Shown piece after piece: positions 57,381-64,000 of a DNA stretch of 64,000 nt. The position numbers and the translations under genes were made by a program. How positions within the stretch are numbered: position 1 is the stretch's first letter; each line of letters begins with the position of its first letter. The notes under the pieces are model-generated. The model saw only the letters and a list, made by a program, of their open reading frames with translations, ran no database searches and had not been told where the DNA came from. Source of the stretch: an uncultured Pelagibacteraceae bacterium (GTDB lineage: Bacteria; Pseudomonadota; Alphaproteobacteria; Pelagibacterales; Pelagibacteraceae); assembly GCA_902558835.1 (NCBI GenBank), contig CACEFK010000003.1, positions 58,917-122,916 on the forward strand, in the 5' to 3' direction.

Positions 57381-58676
57381 TTATTTACGTTTATTTTTCT
57401 TAAATCTAAAATTTTTAGGTCTTTTTCTATTTTTAAATTTTCTTTTATTATTTTTATTATCGAATTTTTTAAATTTCTTTTTTTTACTTAATTTATTACT
57501 AGAAAATTTCTTTTTAAATTTATTTTTAAATTTATTATTTTTATTAAATTTCTTTCCTTTTTGATTATTTGGTTTTGCTTCTTCTTTAACTTTAAAATCT
57601 GGATCAATTAGTTTTTGGATAGATCTCCACATATTTCTATCGTTGCTAGTTAAAAAGGTTAAAGCTGAACCATCTTTTCCAGCTCTACCAGTTCTTCCTA
57701 TTCGATGAATATAATCTTCTGGTACCTGTGGAAGATCATAATTAATTACATGTTTTATAACCGGTATATCCAAACCTCTTGCAGCTACATCAGTTGCAAC
57801 TAAAATTCTACTGTTACCATTTCTAAAACCTCTAATTACACGATCTCTTTTACTTTGTCTTAGATTTCCATGGATAGCATCAGCTTTATGTCCATCATAT
57901 TTTAATCGCTTAACTATTTTATCAGCACCATGTTTAGTCTTCACAAAAACTAAAATAGAACCACCTCTCTCAACTAACTGATTTATCAGTTCATGATATT
58001 TTTTATCAGGTGTAATTTGAAAAGTTTCTTGTTTAATTTTTTTAATTGGTGTTGATAAAGATCCAACAGAAACTCTTTCAGGATTATTAAGATATTTTTG
58101 TGAAATTTTTAAAATATTTTCAGGTAAAGTAGCTGAAAATAATAATGTTTGATGTTTTTTTGGCACGAATTTTAAAATCAATTCAATTTGCGGGGTAAAA
58201 CCCATATCTAACATTCGATCAGTTTCATCAAGAACCAGGTAATTTACTTTTGATAGGTTTAAACTTTTACGCTCAATGTGATCATTAATTCTTCCTGGCG
58301 TTCCAACTATAATTCTTGCTCTTTTATTTAATTGTCTTAGCTGTTTTTGCATACTCTCGCCACCAATTAAAAGGGCATTTCCAATTCCTATTTCTCTAAC
58401 ATTCAGTTTTAAAACTGTTTCCATTACTTGAGTTGCAAGTTCTCTTGTTGGACAAATAATTAGAGCCATCGCTTGCTTGTCTTTAAGAAGTTTATTGATC
58501 ATTGGAATAGTAAACGCTAAGGTTTTACCCGTACCTGTTTGTGCAGTACCTAGAACATCTTTTCCTTCTAAACTAATTGGTATCGATTGACTTTGAATAG
58601 GTGTTGGAACTTTAAAATCAGCTAATTCAATTGATTTTTTTAGTTTGTTTTCGATATTGAGATCAGAGAAATTCAT
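57381..58676 (-). CDS. DEAD-box RNA helicase (RhlE type) with Lys/Asn/Phe-rich tail
   Basis: AQTGTGKTLAF, PTRELA, VLDETDRMLDMGF, SATLP, HRIGRTGRAG. Confidence 0.93.
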   Translation of the reverse strand: MNFSDLNIENKLKKSIELADFKVPTPIQSQSIPISLEGKDVLGTAQTGTGKTLAFTIPMINKLLKDKQAMALIICPTRELATQVMETVLKLNVREIGIGNALLIGGESMQKQLRQLNKRARIIVGTPGRINDHIERKSLNLSKVNYLVLDETDRMLDMGFTPQIELILKFVPKKHQTLLFSATLPENILKISQKYLNNPERVSVGSLSTPIKKIKQETFQITPDKKYHELINQLVERGGSILVFVKTKHGADKIVKRLKYDGHKADAIHGNLRQSKRDRVIRGFRNGNSRILVATDVAARGLDIPVIKHVINYDLPQVPEDYIHRIGRTGRAGKDGSALTFLTSNDRNMWRSIQKLIDPDFKVKEEAKPNNQKGKKFNKNNKFKNKFKKKFSSNKLSKKKKFKKFDNKNNKRKFKNRKRPKNFRFKKNKRK

Positions 58677-58761
58677 TATGTAGGTAAAGATATATATATT
58701 TAAGTAATTAAGTGTCTGCTTATATCTATTTGTACCAAATACAACAAATAGTTTGAAAATA

Positions 58762-59247
58762 TTAATCTCTAAAATTTACAAAGTCTATTGGAAGACCAAT
58801 ATCAATTCCTTTGATTGCTGTTATAGCTTCTTGAAGATCATCTTTCTTTTTACCATCTACTCTTAATTCATCACCTTGGATTTTAATTTGAATTTTAAGT
58901 TTTAGTTTTTTGATATCAGCAATAACTTTTTTAGCATTTTCTTGGGTAATTCCTTCTTTTAATTCACTTATTTGTCTAATAGATCCTCCTGATGCTCCTT
59001 CAGAACTTTTAACTTCTAAAACCCTTGGATCTACTTTTCGTCTAACCAAATGTGTTTGTAATAATTCATTTACTTGCTTTAATTTTAATTCATCAGGCGC
59101 ATTAGTAGTGACTGATTTATCTTTTCTTTCAATTGAAATATGAAGTCCTTTAAAATCATAACGATTACTGATTTCTCTCATACAATTAGCTAAAGCATTA
59201 TCAAATTCTTGATAATTAATTTCGCTTATCACATCAAATGAAGGCAT
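58762..59247 (-). CDS. YajQ family nucleotide-binding protein
   Basis: MPSFDVISEINYQEFDNALANCMREISNRYDFKG, IQGDELRVDGKKKDDLQ. Confidence 0.93.
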   Translation of the reverse strand: MPSFDVISEINYQEFDNALANCMREISNRYDFKGLHISIERKDKSVTTNAPDELKLKQVNELLQTHLVRRKVDPRVLEVKSSEGASGGSIRQISELKEGITQENAKKVIADIKKLKLKIQIKIQGDELRVDGKKKDDLQEAITAIKGIDIGLPIDFVNFRD

Positions 59248-59358
59248 GAATATATTATACAGTATTAATGATGAAAATTTAAACTAAATTATAAAATTTA
59301 GTAATAATAAGGCATTTTAGCTTATTGAGTTAATTGTAAATAATATTATATTTAAGTC

Positions 59359-60471
59359 ATGCTTAGTTATATCATTCCATTTTTAATACTTATCTTAGTA
59401 GTCGTTTTTATACATGAATATGGACACTATTATTTTGCAAGAAAATATGGAGTAGGTGTTACAGATTTTTCAATCGGTTTTGGTAAAGAGTTATTTGGTT
59501 GGAATGATAAATCAGGCACAAGATGGAAAATATGTGCAATTCCTCTAGGTGGATATGTAAAATTTTTTGGAGATAGGAATGTTTATTCACAAGAGGACCA
59601 TCAAGAAATATTAGAAAAATATAACGAAGAAGAACGGGAAAAATTATTTATTTTAAAACCTTTATACCAAAGAGTTTTAATTGTATTTGGCGGTCCTTTA
59701 GCTAATTTTTTACTAGCTTTAGTAATATTTTTTTCAATTTATACTTTTGTAGGTAAAGATTTTACTCCTGCAGTCATAAATGAAGTTCAAAAAGATAGTC
59801 CAGCAATGGTAGGAGGGCTAAAAGCTGAGGATATAATTTTAGAAATAGACGGTAATGAAGTTAAAAGCATTATGGAAGTTTCAAAATTTATCACGATGTC
59901 TACTGGTGATTTTATAGATTTCAAAGTTAAGCGTTCCTATGATGAATTAATACTAAAAGTAAAACCCAATATAGTTGAAGGTGATGACGGATTGGGAAAT
60001 AAAATTAATAAAAGAATGGTTGGTATTAAGCTTGGTGCTTATAATAATAAAGTTAACCATGTTAAATTAGGACCTGCTCAGGCTTTATATCATGCAGGTT
60101 ATGAAGTTTATTTTGTAAGCGTTTCCTCATTAAAATACATCGGAGGAATGATTTTAGGTAAAGCAGATACTTCTCAATTAGGAGGACCAATTAGAATTGC
60201 TAAAATTTCTGGAAAAGTTGCAACGTTCGGAGTGTTGGCTTTCATTAGTATGATGGCTTATATTTCAATAAGTTTGGGTCTTATTAATCTATTTCCAATA
60301 CCGATGTTAGATGGAGGACATTTAATGTTTTATGCATTTGAGAAAGTTTTAGGCCGACCTTTGTCTCAAAAAACTCAAGAAGGTTTTTTTCGAATCGGAT
60401 TGTTTTTGTTGCTATCATTGATGTTTTTCACCACATTTAATGATCTAAAAGACCTAGGTTTATTTAGATAA
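59359..60471 (+). CDS. rseP: RseP-like site-2 metalloprotease (M50) with PDZ
   Basis: HEYGHYYFARKYGV HExxH motif, PLGGYVKFFGD, LINLFPIPMLDGGHL. Confidence 0.93.
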   Translation: MLSYIIPFLILILVVVFIHEYGHYYFARKYGVGVTDFSIGFGKELFGWNDKSGTRWKICAIPLGGYVKFFGDRNVYSQEDHQEILEKYNEEEREKLFILKPLYQRVLIVFGGPLANFLLALVIFFSIYTFVGKDFTPAVINEVQKDSPAMVGGLKAEDIILEIDGNEVKSIMEVSKFITMSTGDFIDFKVKRSYDELILKVKPNIVEGDDGLGNKINKRMVGIKLGAYNNKVNHVKLGPAQALYHAGYEVYFVSVSSLKYIGGMILGKADTSQLGGPIRIAKISGKVATFGVLAFISMMAYISISLGLINLFPIPMLDGGHLMFYAFEKVLGRPLSQKTQEGFFRIGLFLLLSLMFFTTFNDLKDLGLFR

Positions 60472-60628
60472 TTCACATTTTAAATCGTTTAAAAAAGTCA
60501 ATAAATCCAACGTTTATTTATGTTTTTACAAGATATTGTGTGTTTTAAAAAACTAAACACTAAAAAAAAGCTTGATTTATCAACGTTTATGGGAAGTATA
60601 AATATTAACCAACAAAACCGGAGCTAAA

Positions 60629-60904
60629 ATGAACAAAAAACAACTAATTGCTAAGCTTTCTGGCTCATTAAATTTGAGCAAAGCAGATGCTGAGCGAACT
60701 TTTGATACAATTACCAACACTATTTTAGATGCTCTAAAAGGTGATGACTCAGTAAAAATTGCTGGGTTTGGTACGTACAAAGTAGCTAAGAGAAAAGCAA
60801 GAGTTGGAAGAAACCCAAGAACGGGTGAGCAGATTCAAATCGCTGCTTCTCAAAAGGTAAAATTCTTACCAGCTAAAGCTTTAAAAGAAGTATTCAACAG
60901 ATAA
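60629..60904 (+). CDS. HU family DNA-binding protein
   Basis: MNKKQLIAKLSGSLNLSKADAERTFDTI, GFGTYKVAKRKARVGRNPRTGEQIQI. Confidence 0.95.
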   Translation: MNKKQLIAKLSGSLNLSKADAERTFDTITNTILDALKGDDSVKIAGFGTYKVAKRKARVGRNPRTGEQIQIAASQKVKFLPAKALKEVFNR

Positions 60905-61049
60905 TATTTTTTTTTAACAGCCCTAACGTTTTAAAAACACGTTCAGGGCTGTTACTATATGCAAAAACTGCATAGCCAATTTTCCTAATCAGCGTTAGTT
61001 TTAAAAATTAATAAAACTATAAGACATCACTTAAACAAGTGGAGGTCTA

Positions 61050-62351
61050 ATGACTAAAATAATAAAAAAATTATCAGCACCGCTTCTTAGTTTAATATTT
61101 TTATTAAACATGAGTAGTGCAGGTATGGCAGAGACAACTGTCTCTGGAGAAGTTCAAGCGATATTTAACTCGCTTCTATTTTTAATTTGTGGTTTCCTTG
61201 TCATGTTCATGGCAGCGGGTTTTGCGATGCTAGAATCTGGTATGGTAACTTCAAAAAGTGTATCAGTAATTTGTGCTAAAAATATAGGTCTATATTCAAT
61301 TGCCGGAATTATGTTTTGGCTTTTTGGATATAATTTAGCTTATGGAATTCCTGAAGGAGGATACATTGGAACATTTACACCTTGGTCAGATGCAAGTGCA
61401 GTTGACACAGGTTATGCTGATGGATCAGACTGGTTCTTCCAAATGGTATTCTGTGCAACAACAGTTTCAATTTGTTCAGGTGCTATGGCTGAAAGAATTA
61501 AGCTATGGCCGTTTTTCTTATTTGCAGCTATTTTAGCTGGTGTAATTTATCCAATTGTTATGGGTTGGCAATGGGGTGGAGGCTGGTTAGCAGAACTAGG
61601 CTTCTCTGATTTTGCTGGTTCTACATTAGTACACTCAACAGGTGGTGCAGCTGCTCTAGCAGGTATCATATTGTTAGGTGCTAGACATGGAAGATTTGAT
61701 AGTAAAGGTGAGGCGAAAGCAATCAAACCTTTTGCTGCTTCTTCAATTCCATTAGTAACTGTTGGAGTATTTATATTATGGTTAGGTTGGTTTGGATTCA
61801 ATGGTGGATCTCAACTAGCGATTGGAACATTTGATGATGCAGTTGCTGTATCAAGTATATTTATCAATACTAATCTTGCTGCTTGTGGTGGTGTTATGGC
61901 TGCAGCAATAATCACAAGATTAATGTTTGGTAAAACAGATGTAATTCAAATGTTAAACGGAGCAATTGGTGGTCTTGTAGCTGTTACAGCTGAACCATTA
62001 GCGCCATCACCTTTAGCAGCAATTTTCATTGGAGCTGTAGGTGGATTGATCGTAGTATTTGGAACTAAATTATTATTCAGTTTCAAACTTGACGATGTTG
62101 TAGGTGCAATCCCAGCTCACATGTTTGCTGGTATTTGGGGAACATTAGCAGTGCCATTAACAAACGCTGATGCATCGTTTAGTGCACAATTAATTGGTGT
62201 ACTTTCAATTAACATTTTTGTGTTTGCTGTGTCCTATGTAATCTGGTCAATAATGAAAGCCACGTTTGGAATTAGATTAAGTAAAGAAGCTGAAACCAAA
62301 GGTACTGACGTTACGGAAACAGGAGTAATAGCATACGCAATACGTGACTAA
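61050..62351 (+). CDS. amtB: Ammonium transporter Amt family, copy 1
   Basis: MAAGFAMLESGMV, GWQWGGGWLAELGFSDFAGSTLVHSTGGAAALAG, GWFGFNGGSQLA, HMFAGIWGTL. Confidence 0.95.
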   Translation: MTKIIKKLSAPLLSLIFLLNMSSAGMAETTVSGEVQAIFNSLLFLICGFLVMFMAAGFAMLESGMVTSKSVSVICAKNIGLYSIAGIMFWLFGYNLAYGIPEGGYIGTFTPWSDASAVDTGYADGSDWFFQMVFCATTVSICSGAMAERIKLWPFFLFAAILAGVIYPIVMGWQWGGGWLAELGFSDFAGSTLVHSTGGAAALAGIILLGARHGRFDSKGEAKAIKPFAASSIPLVTVGVFILWLGWFGFNGGSQLAIGTFDDAVAVSSIFINTNLAACGGVMAAAIITRLMFGKTDVIQMLNGAIGGLVAVTAEPLAPSPLAAIFIGAVGGLIVVFGTKLLFSFKLDDVVGAIPAHMFAGIWGTLAVPLTNADASFSAQLIGVLSINIFVFAVSYVIWSIMKATFGIRLSKEAETKGTDVTETGVIAYAIRD

Positions 62352-62458
62352 TTGCATGCAATGCAATATAGAGGCTCTTCGATCTCCATGTCGTTATCTC
62401 ATTGAAGGGCCTCTGTAAAAAAAGAATTAACTAAAATCTCTCTCTCTAGTTAGTTAAG

Positions 62459-62485
62459 CAAAGGCCCCAGAAATGGGGCCTTTTT
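62459..62485 (+). terminator. amt copy 1 terminator
   Basis: AAGGCCCC-AGAAAT-GGGGCCTT followed by TTT. Confidence 0.85.
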
Positions 62486-62581
62486 ATTTTACACATGCTT
62501 AAATAGCATAACTCTTTTGTCCTATGAGCAATTCATTATTTGCAAAACTTTTATAAAAGATGCTCTTAACAAGGAGAGATA

Positions 62582-63874
62582 ATGACTCATATTTTAAAAA
62601 CATTTATTATAGGTTTAATATCATTATTAAGCTTTTCTAACATTGCTTCAGCAGAAACAACGATGTCAGCTGAAGGACAATATATTTTTAATTCACTTGG
62701 ATTTTATTTAGGTGGTGTATTAGTAGCTTTTATGGCTGCAGGTTTCTGTATGCTTGAAAGTGGTTTAGTAACTACAAAAAGTGTATCAACAATTGCAGCC
62801 AAAAATATTGGTAAATTTGCAATTTGTTCATTAATATTTTTTCTATGTGGCTATAATTTAGCCTACGGTATTCCTGAAGGTGGCTTTATTGGATCTTTCT
62901 CAATGTGGAGTGATTCATCAGAGTTAGCTACTGGTTACTCAGATTATTCAGATTGGTTTTTTCAAACAATGTTTGTATGTGCAACTGCTTCTATAGTTTC
63001 AGGAGCTGTAGCTGAAAGAATTAAAATTTGGCCATTCTTTATTTTTGCAGCAATCATGGCTGGAGTAATTTATCCAATTTCAATGGGTTGGCAGTGGGGT
63101 GGAGGTTGGTTAGCAACTTCAGGCTTTTCTGACTTTGCTGGATCAACTTTAGTTCATGCGTGTGGTGGTGCCGCTGCATTAGCTGGAGTTATAGTGTTAG
63201 GAGCAAGAGAAGGAAGATTCTCAAAATCAGGTGAAACTAAATCTTTAGTACCGTTTGCTGCATCTTCAATTCCATTAGTAACACTTGGAACATTTTTACT
63301 TTGGTTTGGTTGGTTTGGTTTTAATGGCTTTAGCCAATTAGCTATGGGAACTTTTGATGATGTTAATGCAATTAGTAAAATTGCAGTGAACACTCATTTA
63401 GCAGGTGCCGCTGGTACAGTTGCTGCAGCAGTTGTAACAAGATTGCTTGGTGGAAAAACCGATATTGTTATGATGTTAAATGGAGCGTTAGCTGGATTAG
63501 TTGCAATCACAGCTGAACCTTTAACCCCAAGTCCAGTGTTAGCTATTGTAATCGGAGCTATTGGATCATTAATTATGTACTTTGGTACAAAATTTTTAGA
63601 AAGTAAAAAGATTGATGATGTAGTAGGTGCAATTCCTGTTCATATGTTTGCAGGTATATTTGGAACTTTAGTTGTTCCAATAAGCAATCCTGATACAAAT
63701 TTTGGAACTCAGTTAACAGGTGTAATTGCAGTATGTTTGTTTAGCTTCATACTTTCTTACATCACTTTTAGAGCTCTTAAACAAACTATTGGTCTTAGAA
63801 TTAGTGCTCAAGCTGAAAAACTTGGTACTGATGTTGCGGAAGTAGGAGTTAAAGCTTACGCAATAAGAGACTAA
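62582..63874 (+). CDS. amtB: Ammonium transporter Amt family, copy 2
   Basis: Close paralogue of the preceding gene; same Amt motifs; ORF track begins at the ATG after AAGGAGAGATA. Confidence 0.95.
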   Translation: MTHILKTFIIGLISLLSFSNIASAETTMSAEGQYIFNSLGFYLGGVLVAFMAAGFCMLESGLVTTKSVSTIAAKNIGKFAICSLIFFLCGYNLAYGIPEGGFIGSFSMWSDSSELATGYSDYSDWFFQTMFVCATASIVSGAVAERIKIWPFFIFAAIMAGVIYPISMGWQWGGGWLATSGFSDFAGSTLVHACGGAAALAGVIVLGAREGRFSKSGETKSLVPFAASSIPLVTLGTFLLWFGWFGFNGFSQLAMGTFDDVNAISKIAVNTHLAGAAGTVAAAVVTRLLGGKTDIVMMLNGALAGLVAITAEPLTPSPVLAIVIGAIGSLIMYFGTKFLESKKIDDVVGAIPVHMFAGIFGTLVVPISNPDTNFGTQLTGVIAVCLFSFILSYITFRALKQTIGLRISAQAEKLGTDVAEVGVKAYAIRD

Positions 63875-63894
63875 ATTATCTCTCTAAAATATAT

Positions 63895-63927
63895 AAAGGC
63901 TCCTTAGAAATAAGGGGCCTTTTTTTT
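63895..63927 (+). terminator. amt copy 2 terminator
   Basis: AAAGGCTCCTTA-GAAA-TAAGGGGCCTTT plus T-tract (one G:U pair). Confidence 0.85.
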
Positions 63928-64000
63928 ATTTTTTTACAATACTTTGAAGAGTTTCTAATACCTCTTTAGCATGGTCTTTTACTCTAACATTATCCCACAC
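63926..64000 (-). CDS. C-terminal end of an unidentified gene (partial, cut by window edge)
   Basis: Minus frame ...VWDNVRVKDHAKEVLETLQSIVKK*. Confidence 0.45.
   Translation of the reverse strand: MWDNVRVKDHAKEVLETLQSIVKK

Noticed and set aside
60916-60953. Hairpin after HU as a Rho-independent terminator
   Set aside because: No T-tract follows it in either transcription direction; reported instead as an unexplained structure.
1-64000. CRISPR array, tRNA/rRNA genes, transposons, prophage or restriction/defence genes
   Set aside because: No regular spacer-repeat pattern, no cloverleaf or rRNA signature, and no transposase, integrase or defence protein motifs were seen.

Overview
This is an AT-rich, densely packed alphaproteobacterial segment. 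It looks like SAR11/Pelagibacterales: a TPP riboswitch directly upstream of a ThiV-like symporter, a DmdA-like gene beside isocitrate lyase, very short intergenic spaces, and many ABC/TTT uptake systems. Taxonomy is inferred. No rRNA, tRNA, CRISPR array or mobile element was recognised.

Main blocks:
(1) A molybdenum island: a form-II CoxL-like hydroxylase with a split XdhC and a MocA-like protein, converging on moaACDE-msrPQ.
(2) An FrcBCA-type sugar/inositol ABC transporter plus a partial inositol-like catabolic region (two Gfo/Idh, IolE, IolD, ALDH, HpaI aldolase, two 2OG oxygenases, a C11orf54/DUF1907 homologue).
(3) A + strand uptake/catabolism run: tctCBA, SDR, ROK kinase, sugar ABC, SDR, mutarotase, Gfo/Idh.
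(4) A TPP riboswitch and thiV-like gene, YadGH-like ABC, dmdA-like, aceA, and a divergent ScfR/RamB-like regulator.
(5) Housekeeping genes: ybbAP/tesA, SRAP, rhlE, yajQ, rseP, HU, and tandem amtB.

Most interesting signals:
- A near-identical 17-mer operator pair between the aceA-linked small ORF and the ScfR-like regulator.
- An unlisted 53-aa ORF ahead of aceA, possibly leaderless.
- A possible RBS-sequestering hairpin between aceA and dmdA.
- A terminator inside the first codons of tctB, with the start codon in the loop of a preceding hairpin.
- A stand-alone malonyl-CoA-decarboxylase-like GNAT domain protein.
- A bacterial C11orf54 homologue.
- A homopolymer frameshift in a 2OG oxygenase.

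All family calls come from reading the translated sequence; no database search was run.
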